A DNA stretch of 64,000 bases from Lentisphaerota bacterium (GTDB lineage Bacteria; Verrucomicrobiota; Lentisphaeria; Victivallales; Victivallaceae). A program made the position numbers and the translations under genes. The notes below the pieces were generated by a model. That model saw nothing but the letters and a program-made list of their open reading frames with translations, was not told the DNA's origin and ran no database searches. Every line of letters starts with the position of its first letter. The first letter of the stretch is position 1. Positions 16,690 through 25,923 of the stretch are shown one piece after another. The stretch spans positions 1-64,000 of the forward strand of contig SUWG01000002.1 of assembly GCA_015061625.1 (NCBI GenBank), read 5' to 3'.

Positions 16690-17496
16690 ATGTTGGGATT
16701 TGTTTTGGTCATAATTGCCGGTGCGGCAAGTGGATATTTTTCTTATGAAGCGTGGGGCGTTGGTTGGAGTATCGTTTGCACGATCGTTGCCATGATCGTA
16801 TGCTGGTCGGTGATCGGTTTGACCTTGCGCCGTTTTGTCGGTGCCCGGCAGATGAAGATCCAAAGCCTTATGCAGGAGGCTCAAGCCAAAGTAAACCGGC
16901 AATTGGAAATTTTCAACCGCCGTCCACCATCAAGTATGAAAGTTGCCAGAGAAACGTTGGAAAAAATCCAGTTTGATGCTATCCGCAAATCTCTGGTCGA
17001 ACTTGATGGTTACAAAAAGTATTACATTTGGAATGCAATGCTGGCCAAACAGGTCAATGCGATGAAAATCCAACTTTACTATCAGTTGCGTGAGTATGCC
17101 AAAGTGGATGAATTGCTCCCCAAAGCATTGCTTTTTGATCCCCAGAGCATCGGTATCAAAATGGCCCGGATGTATAAGAATGATGATCCGAAACTGGATA
17201 AATTTTACCGGCTTAAATGCTGGAGATTCAAAGGTGAAAGTGGAGCATTCCTCGCTTGCGTTTATGCGTGGATCAAGGTCAGACAGAATAGTGAAGATGT
17301 GCAGTTGGCATTGGAAGCGTTGAAAAATGCGGCAAAATCCAGTGACAATCAGGCGTTGATCGAAAACATCGATCATCTTTCCAATGGCAAAGTCAAACAC
17401 TTCAGCAATTCCGGATTCGGTGACAACTGGTACGCTCTGGCACTTGAAGAGCCGAAAATGAAAAAACAGCGACAACAGCAGGGACGGATGTTTTAA
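16690..17496 (+). CDS. Membrane-anchored protein of unknown function
   Basis: A 268-residue protein. The ATG at 16690 is chosen because it is preceded by GAGGTATAAAA and starts right before two transmembrane helices (MLGFVLVIIAGAASGYFSYEA and the segment around VCTIVAMIVCWSVIGL). The rest is helical, charged and probably cytoplasmic, with a layout reminiscent of TPR-like repeats (REYAKVDELLPKALLFDPQS, VQLALEALKNAAKSSDNQALI). It lies 16 bases after ffh and may help at the membrane in the same process, but no homologue is recognised. Confidence 0.7.
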   Translation: MLGFVLVIIAGAASGYFSYEAWGVGWSIVCTIVAMIVCWSVIGLTLRRFVGARQMKIQSLMQEAQAKVNRQLEIFNRRPPSSMKVARETLEKIQFDAIRKSLVELDGYKKYYIWNAMLAKQVNAMKIQLYYQLREYAKVDELLPKALLFDPQSIGIKMARMYKNDDPKLDKFYRLKCWRFKGESGAFLACVYAWIKVRQNSEDVQLALEALKNAAKSSDNQALIENIDHLSNGKVKHFSNSGFGDNWYALALEEPKMKKQRQQQGRMF

Positions 17497-17502
17497 GTTG
17501 TC

Positions 17503-17510
17503 GGGGGGGG
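17503..17510 (+). promoter_or_regulatory. Run of eight G serving as ribosome binding site
   Basis: G8 at 17503-17510 lies 6 bases before the ATG of the Minf_1886-family gene and is the only Shine-Dalgarno-like sequence there. Changes in run length would alter spacing and could tune translation. Confidence 0.4.
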
Positions 17511-17516
17511 CGAATT

Positions 17517-17918
17517 ATGGAATCTGAATTCACCCGTAAAGTGGCTTTGCTTGAAGCGCAGGATCCCCGTTTTGCCGGAGAAGCCTACAGTTTCATTTCC
17601 GAAGCGGTAACATTTACGGTATCCCGTTTGAGTGCCCATCGGCACGTTTCGGCGGCAGAGTTGCTTGATGGCATCCGGGAGTTTGCAACAGCCCGTTTCG
17701 GAGCAGTGGCATCGGCTGTGTTGTCCAGTTGGGGCATGGAAAAAGAGGATGATGCCGGTGCTGTGGTGTATTTGTTGATCGGGGTCGGTTTGTTGCGGGC
17801 TTCGGAAAATGATTCTCCTGATGATTTCAAAACCGGATTGCCGCTGATGCCTGTTTTATCTCCTATCCGCAGTGTGCGGCGTAAATCAGATAAACTTCCA
17901 TTTATTGACCAGAGGTAA
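17517..17918 (+). CDS. Minf_1886 family protein (PVC-restricted)
   Basis: A 133-residue protein matching the pattern of the Verrucomicrobia/Planctomycetes-restricted Minf_1886 family: AYSFISEAVTFTVSRL, then HVSAAELLDGIREFATARFGA, SSWGMEKEDDAGAVVYLLIGVGLL and DSPDDFKTGL. The function is unknown. It is useful as a taxonomic marker of the PVC superphylum. It is third in the ffh operon, and the next gene starts 5 bases after its stop. Confidence 0.85.
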   Translation: MESEFTRKVALLEAQDPRFAGEAYSFISEAVTFTVSRLSAHRHVSAAELLDGIREFATARFGAVASAVLSSWGMEKEDDAGAVVYLLIGVGLLRASENDSPDDFKTGLPLMPVLSPIRSVRRKSDKLPFIDQR

Positions 17919-17923
17919 ATACA

Positions 17924-20443
17924 GTGGGGATTTTGAGCAGAACGATTACAACAGAGTTGGATAATGGTATCCGGCTCTGTTATTTTCATCAGCCCGGTGC
18001 ATCGGTCGAATTTCAATTTCATGTAACCACCGGCAGTATTCATGAACGGGAATTTCTGGGATGCGGTCTGTCTCATTTTCTGGAGCATATGGCATTTCAG
18101 GGATGTGCCGGATATCCGGCACGCAGTGTGGCCGAGACGGTAAATGCACTCGGCGGCAATGTCAATGCCTATACCAGTTATGATCGTACCTGTTATACGA
18201 TGCAAATACCGGTTGTCCATTGGCGCAAAGCAGTGGATATGCTTTGTGCAATGGTGCGTTATCCGGAATTTCCGGAGGCAAGGTTTGTCGCTGAAAAAGA
18301 GGTTATTTTGCGCGAATGTGAGCGTGGCAATGATGAACCGGACCGCAAAATTTTTCAGCGTTTTCTCCGGACAATGTTTCGTGAACATCCCATGCGCCAC
18401 CCGGTCATCGGTTATCCGGAAATGATCTCATCTGTGACCCGCGATATGATGGTCTCCTACCACCAGGAGCGTTATGCTCCGGAAAATTGTATAATAGTTG
18501 CGGTTGGTGACTTGAATGCGGTAGATTTTTTTGAAGCATTCAACGAAAAACTGGGAGATTGGAAACGTCATTCTCTGATGCCGTATACATTTCCTGATGA
18601 GCCGTTGCCGATATCTGCACGGCGCAGTGAGTTGGAATTTCCGGATTCTGTTGAGCGGATTTTTTGTGGAGTCCGCGGGCCCCGTTTCGGAGCGGCTGAT
18701 GCTCCGGCACTGGAATTGCTTTTCGGTGTGCTTGGCATTGGAGAAGGATCAATACTTAACCGGAAACTGATTTTGGAAAGACCGCTGGCACTTGGCGTTG
18801 GCAGTTTCTGTTATTCATTGTGCGGTTTATCTTTTGCCGGTATTTCTGCGAAGTGTGAGCCGGGGAAGAGGAATAAATTTCAATCGGCTTTGCTCAAAGA
18901 ATTGGAAGCGGTGGCAGAAGGAAAAATTCCTAAAGCTCATGTTGAAAGGGAAAAAGGGCAAGTTTATGCCGATTATTTGCGCAATTTGCGTGATCCGGCC
19001 AATGTTGCCGGAGAAATTGCCGGAGGTATGATCTATGATAATTCACCGGCAACCGGAGATGTTTTTTTGCGGCAGTTGCAGAATATTGGAATTGATGAAG
19101 TGCGTATGGCCGCTGAAAAGTATCTTGATCTGTCACATTGGGTGTGGGTGAATCAAGTCAATAAGAGCGGCAAAACAAAAACTCCGGCATCGTTGGCATC
19201 GGTACCTATTGAAAAAACTTTGACATCTGCCGGAGTTCCGGTGCTTTATGTGCCGGAATCACGGTTGCCGCTATGCAATTGTTTTGTGGTCATTTCCGGT
19301 GGGATCCTTCATGAGCCGGATGGTTGTTGCGGAATTTCCAAATTGTTGGCGGCAGTATTTATGTCGGGTGGCGGAAAATACAATGAAGTCCGGTTACTGG
19401 AAAAATTTGATGAGTGCGGCATGGATTTGGTCGTTTCACCCGGAGCAAACTCCATAACAGTTGGATTTTCTGCGCCGAAGCGTAAAATGAACCGGGCAAT
19501 GGAATTGCTTTGTTCACTTTTCAAAGAACCTCATTTTGCCGCCGATGCAGTGGAAAGAGAGAAAAATCGTTGTCTGGAAAGTGTTTATGAAAGAGCAGCC
19601 GTTCCGGTGCGGGCGGCATTTGACCGGGCATCACGATTGTTGTACGGTTCTCACCCATACGCTTACAGAAAGACCGGCAAGGTTGAGGAAATTGAAAAGA
19701 TCGACCGGCAAATGCTTTTAGAGTATTTCGGTGATTGCTGTGCCGGAAAGAAAGCGTATGGATTCGGCGGAGATTGTTCTGCCGCCGATGTGACCAAATG
19801 GGCAAAAATGCTGGATGATGCATTGGGCGGAAAAGGCGGCAAAGTGTTGAAATCTCCGGCACTTCCGGTTTTTCCGGATAAAGTGCTTTCAGAATCATTT
19901 GTTCTGCCCAGAGAGCAGACCGTGGTTTTGCGGATGTTGCCGGGTATTGCAAGTGCCTGTGATCCGGATATTGATCTTCTGGAAATTTTGCATCATGCGG
20001 AAAATGGTTTAGCTTCCACATTGTTCAAGGTGGTAAGGGAAGAAAATGCATTGAGTTATTCGGTCGGCATGAACTTCATTGCCGGATTTCATCCGGGAGC
20101 GATAACCTTTTATGCAATGACTGCCGCCGGAGCGCAGGATGAGGTAATGGCTCTTTTGGAGAAAGAAATAGAGCGATTGGCAAAATCCGGTTTGAGTGCA
20201 AAGGAGTTTGAAGCCGCTCAACATGGTATGCTTTTTGATTTGGAGCGGATGTTTGATTCTGTTGACACTTTGTTGAGCAATGCAGTTATGGATGCTTATT
20301 ACGGTCGGGAACTGGAAGAATTGCTTGATCGCAAAAAACGTATTGCGGCTTTGGATGTAGACGAATTCAACCGGAGAATACGGAAATTTTTCCAAAAATC
20401 AGCCGGAGTGAAACTGACTGTGTTGCCAGATGGTAAAAATTGA
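17924..20443 (+). CDS. M16-family zinc metallopeptidase (insulinase-like)
   Basis: An 839-residue two-halved peptidase. The first half has the inverted zinc motif HFLEH (in GLSHFLEHMAFQG) and the downstream glutamate region AEKEVILRECERG; the second half (about 430-839) is an M16 domain without the motif, as expected for single-chain pitrilysin-type enzymes. There is no signal peptide, so it probably degrades peptides in the cytoplasm. The start is GTG at 17924, with AGAGG 8 bases upstream overlapping the end of the previous gene. Last gene of the ffh operon. Confidence 0.9.
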   Translation: MGILSRTITTELDNGIRLCYFHQPGASVEFQFHVTTGSIHEREFLGCGLSHFLEHMAFQGCAGYPARSVAETVNALGGNVNAYTSYDRTCYTMQIPVVHWRKAVDMLCAMVRYPEFPEARFVAEKEVILRECERGNDEPDRKIFQRFLRTMFREHPMRHPVIGYPEMISSVTRDMMVSYHQERYAPENCIIVAVGDLNAVDFFEAFNEKLGDWKRHSLMPYTFPDEPLPISARRSELEFPDSVERIFCGVRGPRFGAADAPALELLFGVLGIGEGSILNRKLILERPLALGVGSFCYSLCGLSFAGISAKCEPGKRNKFQSALLKELEAVAEGKIPKAHVEREKGQVYADYLRNLRDPANVAGEIAGGMIYDNSPATGDVFLRQLQNIGIDEVRMAAEKYLDLSHWVWVNQVNKSGKTKTPASLASVPIEKTLTSAGVPVLYVPESRLPLCNCFVVISGGILHEPDGCCGISKLLAAVFMSGGGKYNEVRLLEKFDECGMDLVVSPGANSITVGFSAPKRKMNRAMELLCSLFKEPHFAADAVEREKNRCLESVYERAAVPVRAAFDRASRLLYGSHPYAYRKTGKVEEIEKIDRQMLLEYFGDCCAGKKAYGFGGDCSAADVTKWAKMLDDALGGKGGKVLKSPALPVFPDKVLSESFVLPREQTVVLRMLPGIASACDPDIDLLEILHHAENGLASTLFKVVREENALSYSVGMNFIAGFHPGAITFYAMTAAGAQDEVMALLEKEIERLAKSGLSAKEFEAAQHGMLFDLERMFDSVDTLLSNAVMDAYYGRELEELLDRKKRIAALDVDEFNRRIRKFFQKSAGVKLTVLPDGKN

Positions 20444-20465
20444 TGATAAAAATTTTTACAGCATC

Positions 20466-20494
20466 TTGCAGGCATGGAGTTGAAAAGGTATATT
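20466..20494 (+). promoter_or_regulatory. Promoter of the pyr operon
   Basis: TTGCAG (20466-20471), 17 bases, TATATT (20489-20494). The leader to the pyrR ATG is only about 36 bases, too short for the classical antiterminator/terminator pair. Confidence 0.65.
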
Positions 20495-20536
20495 ATATAC
20501 AGATATAAAATATAAAATTTTCCGGAGAAAAAAAGT

Positions 20537-21079
20537 ATGACTTCATTACAACTTTTTGATGCGGAACAGATGATGGCCGGAGTCCGGGATCTTGCCCGGC
20601 AGATCGCAGATCACTTCGCTGCTTCTGATCGGGACATCGCATTGGTGGGTATCCATCAGTTGGGGGTTCCGTTGGCCCGTCTGCTCCATGAAGAATTGAG
20701 TAAACTCAATTTAAAAACGGAATTCGGGATGTTGGATATTACCATGTACCGCGATGATATCGGCACCCGCAGTATGCTGCCGAGAATTCATGAAACGGTG
20801 ATTCCTTTTGATGTTAATGATAAAGAGATCATATTGGTTGACGATGTGTTGTCTACCGGGCGCACTATCCGGGCGGCACTGGATGCTCTGACTGATTACG
20901 GCCGGCCGGGGTTGATTCGTCTGGCGGTGTTGGTCGACCGTGGAGAGCCGGAATTCCCGATCCGGGCGGATTTTGTCGGTTTTGATGTTCAACTGCCTGC
21001 TGAACGCAAGGTTCTGGTGAATTTTGAAGCTGTTCCCGGTATGGATGCTGGAATTTTTGATGTAAATTGGCAAAAATAA
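20537..21079 (+). CDS. pyrR: Bifunctional pyr operon regulator/uracil phosphoribosyltransferase PyrR
   Basis: A 180-residue PRTase-fold protein. The PRPP-binding loop is IILVDDVLSTGRTIRAALDAL (about 97-117), and LVDRGEPEFPIRADFVG is the conserved C-terminal PyrR segment. PyrR makes UMP from uracil and PRPP and in Firmicutes binds pyr mRNA to cause attenuation. The short leader here leaves no room for that, so it may regulate inside the operon, or only work as an enzyme. Confidence 0.93.
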   Translation: MTSLQLFDAEQMMAGVRDLARQIADHFAASDRDIALVGIHQLGVPLARLLHEELSKLNLKTEFGMLDITMYRDDIGTRSMLPRIHETVIPFDVNDKEIILVDDVLSTGRTIRAALDALTDYGRPGLIRLAVLVDRGEPEFPIRADFVGFDVQLPAERKVLVNFEAVPGMDAGIFDVNWQK

Positions 21080-21100
21080 ATAACAGAAACGGAAATTACG

Positions 21101-22024
21101 ATGCAGTGGAAAAGAAAAGACTTGCTCGGTCTGTATGACTTGAGTGCAGAGGAGATTACATTCATCCTCGATACTGCCGCCGAATTCAAGAAAGTTTCCG
21201 AAAGGCGGGTCAAAAAAGTTCCCGCATTGCGCGGAATGACGGTGGTGAATTTTTTTGTGGAGCCCAGTACCCGTACCAGAGTTTCATTTGAACTTGCTGA
21301 ACAGCGTTTGAGTGCCGATATCGTCAATATGCAGGCGCAGGCCAGCAGTCTGCTTAAAGGTGAAACTTTGTTGGATACGGTGAGAAATATTGAGGCACTT
21401 CAGGTCGATCTGGTCGTTATGCGTCACAGTGCCACCGGAGCGCAGAATTTTATTGCTGACCGGCTTAAATGCGGTGTGATCAATGCCGGTGACGGTGCGC
21501 ATGAACACCCCACTCAAGGATTGCTTGACCTCTTTACCATCCGGGAAAAGAAAGGTGGCTTCAAAGGTTTGAATGTTTCGATCATCGGTGATATCCTTCA
21601 CAGCCGGGTCGCCCGGAGCAACATCTGGGGATTGTTGAAACTCGGTGCCAATGTGACCGTTGCCGGGCCTTCAACGCTGGTGCCCAGAGAGTTTGAGGAG
21701 ATCGGAGTGCGGGTCTGCCACAATCTGAAAGATGCTGTGGTCAATGCTGATGTAGTCAATTTGTTGAGGATCCAGCATGAAAGACAGAATAGCGGATTCT
21801 TCCCAGGTATCGGTGAATATTCCGCCAATTTCGGAGTGAAAGCGGCGACGATGGATTGGATGAAACCGGATACCCTGATTATGCACCCCGGGCCGATTAA
21901 CCGGGATGTGGAGTTGGCCGGAGAAGTCGCAGACGGACCTAATTCAGTGATTCTGGAACAGGTTACCAATGGTCTTGCTGTGCGTATGGCAGTGTTGTTT
22001 TTAGTTGCGGGGTGCCGGAAATGA
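21101..22024 (+). CDS. pyrB: Aspartate carbamoyltransferase catalytic subunit PyrB
   Basis: Joins carbamoyl phosphate and aspartate in the second step of pyrimidine synthesis. The 307-residue protein has the carbamoyl phosphate motif EPSTRTRVSFE, the 80s-loop equivalent QASSLLKGETLLDT, HPTQGLLDLFTIRE and the aspartate loop HPGPINRDVEL. No pyrI regulatory subunit is next to it. Its stop overlaps the pyrC start (ATGA). Confidence 0.96.
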   Translation: MQWKRKDLLGLYDLSAEEITFILDTAAEFKKVSERRVKKVPALRGMTVVNFFVEPSTRTRVSFELAEQRLSADIVNMQAQASSLLKGETLLDTVRNIEALQVDLVVMRHSATGAQNFIADRLKCGVINAGDGAHEHPTQGLLDLFTIREKKGGFKGLNVSIIGDILHSRVARSNIWGLLKLGANVTVAGPSTLVPREFEEIGVRVCHNLKDAVVNADVVNLLRIQHERQNSGFFPGIGEYSANFGVKAATMDWMKPDTLIMHPGPINRDVELAGEVADGPNSVILEQVTNGLAVRMAVLFLVAGCRK

Positions 22025-23295
22025 GTGAATTATTGTTGAAAAATGCCCGGATCGTTGATCCGGTGCGCAATATTGATGAAGTCGGTGATATTGCCATTGC
22101 CGACGGTGTGATCGTGGATGCGGCTGCTTTGAAATCTCCGGAGGTTATTGACTTGACCGGCAAAGTGCTTTCCCCCGGATTTATTGATGTCCATGTCCAT
22201 TTGCGTCAACCGGGGAATACCAATGCTGAAACAATAGCCAGCGGCACTGCGGCTGCGGCGGCAGGCGGTTTTACTTCTATTGTTGCTATGCCCAACACTT
22301 CGCCTTCTGCAGATACTGCCGGAGCGATTGAATATATCCGTCAAATTGCTGATGCGCAGGGCGTGGTCAAAGTTTTGCCCTGCGGCAATATGACCAAAGG
22401 CGGTAAAGGCGAAGAAATGGCGGGAATCGGTTCGCTGAAAAATGCCGGGGTCGTGGCATTGAGTGATGATGGTAAATGTATTCAGGATCATGGATTGATG
22501 CGTCATGTGGTCGAATATGCCAAGAGTTTTGATCTGCCGATCCTTGATCATTGTGAAGAAAGCACTTTGGCGGCGGGCGGCGTGATGAATGAGGGGAAGT
22601 GGTCAGTGTTGCTGGGAATGAATGGCATTCCCGGAGCCTCCGAGGAGTTGATTATTGCCCGCAATATCATTTTTGCCAGAGAGATAAATTGGAAGATCCA
22701 TATGCAGCACGTCAGTACCCGTGACAGTGTGGATATGATCCGCCGGGCGAGAGCCAAAGGAATTCCGGTGACCGGTGAGGCTACTCCGCATCACTTGAGC
22801 CTTACTGACGAATGTGTGAAAAAATTTGATACCAACTACAAAATGAATCCCCCGTTGCGCAGTGAAGATGACCGGCAGGCTTTGATAGAGGGGATTGCTG
22901 ACGGTACGATCACGGTGATCGCTACCGACCATGCACCGCATACCCAGACGGCCAAACTGGTTGAATTTGATCATGCTCCATTTGGTATTATCGGGTTGGA
23001 AACGGCATTGCCGGTTTGCTTTACCCAGTTGGTAGTGCCGGGAATCATTTCGATTCCGCAGTTGATTGCCAAACTTACTGCGGGGCCAGCAGAGGTATTG
23101 GGGGTTAAAGATTATTCTCTTGCCATCGGCAATGCTGCTGATATTACGGTATTTGATCCGGAAGCGGAATATGTGATCGACAAAAATACATTCCGTTCTA
23201 AAGCCCGCAATACGCCTTTTGACGGAATGAAAGTGCGCGGAAAAATCAATCTTACCGTAGTCGACGGCAAAATCGTTTATCGGGAAGGATGCTGA
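22021..23295 (+). CDS. pyrC: Dihydroorotase PyrC (class I)
   Basis: Cyclises carbamoyl aspartate to dihydroorotate. It has the zinc motif DVHVHLRQPG, a GxxxxxMPNTSPS loop, later ligand regions LDHCEES and MQHVSTRDS, and the catalytic TDHAPH. These residues are intact, so it is an active enzyme and not the inactive PyrC-like partner of some PyrB complexes. The start at 22021 is chosen from the ATGA overlap with pyrB and the alignable beginning LLLKNARIVDP (424 residues). Confidence 0.95.
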   Translation: MSELLLKNARIVDPVRNIDEVGDIAIADGVIVDAAALKSPEVIDLTGKVLSPGFIDVHVHLRQPGNTNAETIASGTAAAAAGGFTSIVAMPNTSPSADTAGAIEYIRQIADAQGVVKVLPCGNMTKGGKGEEMAGIGSLKNAGVVALSDDGKCIQDHGLMRHVVEYAKSFDLPILDHCEESTLAAGGVMNEGKWSVLLGMNGIPGASEELIIARNIIFAREINWKIHMQHVSTRDSVDMIRRARAKGIPVTGEATPHHLSLTDECVKKFDTNYKMNPPLRSEDDRQALIEGIADGTITVIATDHAPHTQTAKLVEFDHAPFGIIGLETALPVCFTQLVVPGIISIPQLIAKLTAGPAEVLGVKDYSLAIGNAADITVFDPEAEYVIDKNTFRSKARNTPFDGMKVRGKINLTVVDGKIVYREGC

Positions 23296-23298
23296 ACT

Positions 23299-24450
23299 AT
23301 GGAAATTAATGAGGCACTGCTTGCTGAAATTTCCGCATTTCGTAAGGAACTTCATCAAATCCCGGAAACCAGCGGTGAAGAATTCAAAACCTGCGAAGTT
23401 ATCCGCCGTGAATTGGCAAAAATTCCCGGAGTGAGAGTGTTGCCGCCATTTTTGCAAACAGATACTGTTGCATTTATTGATGGTTGTGCGCCGGGAAAAA
23501 ATGTTACTTTGCGGGCGGATATCGATGCTCTGGCAGTTCCGGAGGAAACCGGCGTGGATTTTGCTTCCAAAACTCCCGGAAAAATGCACGCTTGCGGCCA
23601 TGATGTGCATTGCGCCATTCTTTTGGGTGCGGCGAAAATATTGGCGGCAAAGCGGCATGAATTCAAAGGCTCCATCCGGCTGGTATTTCAACCCGGTGAG
23701 GAAGGTACGGCAATGGCGCGTGACCTGATCGCCGCCGGTGCATTGGAAGGAATCCGACCTGATTTTGTCGCGGCACTCCATGTGGAACCGGGGCTGCCGG
23801 TGGGGACTGTCGGGGTGCGTGAAGGATGTATGGCCAGTTCCTGTTTGCATTATAAGGTGACTTTTACCGGCAAAGGCGGTCACGGCAGTATGCCGCATCT
23901 TTCAAAAAATCCGATATTAGCGGCTGCGGCGGCTGTCAGTGAGTTGCAGTATGTTGTGACCAACCGGATCGATGTTCAGAAACCGGCAGTGATGAGTATT
24001 TGCAACATACTTGGCGGCGCAATGGATAATGTGATTCCGGAAAGTTGCGAATTCGGCGGCACATTGCGCAGTTTGGATAATGAAACTGCCAAAGAACTTT
24101 ATCAGGCATTGCAGGAAATTTGTCAGGGGGTGGCACAGATCCACCGTTGTCAGTGTGAAATCACCATAAGTGGTGATTATCCGGCGGTAATCAATCCGGC
24201 AAGTGGCGTTAATGTGGCACTCAAAGCGGCAGCAAAGGCCGGTCTTGAAGTACGGATGCTGGAATCATCGGCTATGAGTTCGGAAGATTTTGCCTGTTTC
24301 CTTATGGATGCTCCGGATGGGGTATTTGTCCGTCTGGGGGCAGGGGAAAATCTGCCGCCATTGCATAATGTGAAATTCCTGCCTCCGGAAGAGATATTCA
24401 AACCGGGTATCGAATATATGGTTTCTGCCGCATTGACGGTTTTGGAGTGA
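23299..24450 (+). CDS. M20D-family amidohydrolase/peptidase
   Basis: A 383-residue metal-dependent hydrolase that removes acyl groups from N-acyl amino acids or related amides. Features are RKELHQIPETSGEEF at the start, the metal-binding MHACGHDVHCAILLGAAK, FQPGEEGTAMARDLI, the dimerisation domain with GKGGHGSMPHLSKNPI, and SSEDFACFL near the end. The exact substrate (N-acetyl amino acid, indole-acyl amino acid, diaminopimelate) cannot be told. It lies 3 bases after pyrC in the pyr operon. Confidence 0.9.
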   Translation: MEINEALLAEISAFRKELHQIPETSGEEFKTCEVIRRELAKIPGVRVLPPFLQTDTVAFIDGCAPGKNVTLRADIDALAVPEETGVDFASKTPGKMHACGHDVHCAILLGAAKILAAKRHEFKGSIRLVFQPGEEGTAMARDLIAAGALEGIRPDFVAALHVEPGLPVGTVGVREGCMASSCLHYKVTFTGKGGHGSMPHLSKNPILAAAAAVSELQYVVTNRIDVQKPAVMSICNILGGAMDNVIPESCEFGGTLRSLDNETAKELYQALQEICQGVAQIHRCQCEITISGDYPAVINPASGVNVALKAAAKAGLEVRMLESSAMSSEDFACFLMDAPDGVFVRLGAGENLPPLHNVKFLPPEEIFKPGIEYMVSAALTVLE

Positions 24451-24457
24451 TCCGGCG

Positions 24458-25531
24458 GTGAATTGTTATATCCATGTGCCATTTTGTGCATCAAAGTGCG
24501 GGTATTGTGCTTTTTATTCCGAAGCCGGGGTGCAAATGGCGCAAATGGATGCTTATTTGGATCGTCTGGAAAAGGTCATTATTCCGGAAAAATTGACCAC
24601 ACTTTACGTTGGCGGTGGCACTCCGACTTATTTGGACAGCGACAGATTATCAAGGTTGATCGAAATATTACGCAGTAAATTTTCATTTTTTCCGGATGCT
24701 GAAAAATCCATTGAGGCCAATCCGGAAACTTTGACCGGTGAAAAAGTTGCGATCCTGCGCAGTTTTTTTACCAGAATCAGTGTCGGCATCCAGAGTTTTG
24801 ATGCTGTTTTGCGGCAGAAGATCGGCAGACAGTGTTCCAGAGAGGCTTTGGAACGTGCTTTGACGTTGGTGCGTGAAGCAGATTTCAAACATTGGAATTG
24901 CGATTTGATCTATTCTTTGCCGGATGAAAATTTAAGTCAATGGGAAAATGATCTGCATTTGGCCGCCGGTTGCGGAGCAGACCACGTTTCGTGTTACTCG
25001 CTTACTCCGGAACGCAGTGCGTTGCTGGGGCAGGATTTTGACGTGGATGATGAACGGGAAAAGATCATGTTTGACAAGGCACAGGAGGTTTTGTCATCCT
25101 ATGGGATAAACCGTTATGAAGTATCAAATTATGCCAGAGAAGATGCATGGTGTCAGCATAATTTGAATGTGTGGCGCGGTGGTTTACTGCGTGGCTACGG
25201 TCCGGCGGCGGCTGATTTTGATGGTGTGGATCGTCATATTGAGGTCGAGTCGCTGGATAAATGGCTGGCAGGAGTTGCTCCGGAAACAGATGCCATTTCT
25301 CCCGGCAAGCGGTTGAATGAAATATTTGCGGTAAATTTACGGACTTTATCCGGATGGACTCCTGAGTTATGGCAAAAAGTGCCGGGAGCCGACAGTTGGA
25401 AAAAACGTTTGGATGTTGCGCAGAAAAGTGCGATGCGCAATCCGGGATGCTGGCAGATCGGTGCCGAAAGTATCCGGTTGTCAAATCAAGGGCTGTTGTG
25501 GTGGAATGATATTGCATCAGATTTATTATAG
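24458..25531 (+). CDS. hemW: HemW-like radical SAM protein
   Basis: A 357-residue radical SAM protein of the oxygen-independent coproporphyrinogen oxidase-like group, of which HemW is a heme chaperone. The cluster motif is HVPFCASKCGYCAF (CxxxCxxC), followed by YVGGGTPTYL, SIEANPETL, GIQSFD and NCDLIYSLPDE, with SCYSLTPE and YEVSNYARE typical of HemW. It starts with GTG at 24458, 7 bases after the previous stop. No other heme genes are in the window. Confidence 0.88.
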   Translation: MNCYIHVPFCASKCGYCAFYSEAGVQMAQMDAYLDRLEKVIIPEKLTTLYVGGGTPTYLDSDRLSRLIEILRSKFSFFPDAEKSIEANPETLTGEKVAILRSFFTRISVGIQSFDAVLRQKIGRQCSREALERALTLVREADFKHWNCDLIYSLPDENLSQWENDLHLAAGCGADHVSCYSLTPERSALLGQDFDVDDEREKIMFDKAQEVLSSYGINRYEVSNYAREDAWCQHNLNVWRGGLLRGYGPAAADFDGVDRHIEVESLDKWLAGVAPETDAISPGKRLNEIFAVNLRTLSGWTPELWQKVPGADSWKKRLDVAQKSAMRNPGCWQIGAESIRLSNQGLLWWNDIASDLL

Positions 25532-25540
25532 AGGTGAAAA

Positions 25541-25921
25541 ATGAAAAAATCCCAGTTGCCGGAAAAGGCAAAAGAGTTGTTGGAAAACGGTTCAGTTCTG
25601 ATTACCGGAGCGGATATAAGTGATGGTGTCGCTGAAAGGATACAAGTGTATTTCTCCGACGAAGGCGAAGCGGTGATGGATATTATTTCCAAGGATGATC
25701 TGGTGCAGAATTTTCCGGAAGAGGGCGTTTTTGCACTTTACACGGCAGACAACGGTATGACCGGGGAATTTAAGAAAGTAGAGATGTTTGAGGGCGCAGA
25801 GGATATGTATTTCCGCACCGATAGCACCAGAGAGGAAAGTGATGAATTTGCCGGAGTACCGACGGTAAGTTTTATGGAAACAGTTGAAAATATCTGTTCG
25901 CTTAAATTGAAAAAGGCGTAA
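25541..25921 (+). CDS. Acidic protein of unknown function
   Basis: A 126-residue, strongly acidic cytoplasmic protein between hemW and truA. No motif is recognised; it contains VLITGADISDGVAERIQVYF and several D/E-rich stretches. RBS and spacing (9 bases after hemW, 2 before truA) show that it is a real operon member. Confidence 0.65.
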   Translation: MKKSQLPEKAKELLENGSVLITGADISDGVAERIQVYFSDEGEAVMDIISKDDLVQNFPEEGVFALYTADNGMTGEFKKVEMFEGAEDMYFRTDSTREESDEFAGVPTVSFMETVENICSLKLKKA

Positions 25922-25923
25922 TA

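Noticed and set aside
20433-20459. Terminator after the M16 peptidase gene
   Set aside because: GTAAAAATT/AATTTTTAC is A/T only, overlaps the stop codon and has no T-run after it.
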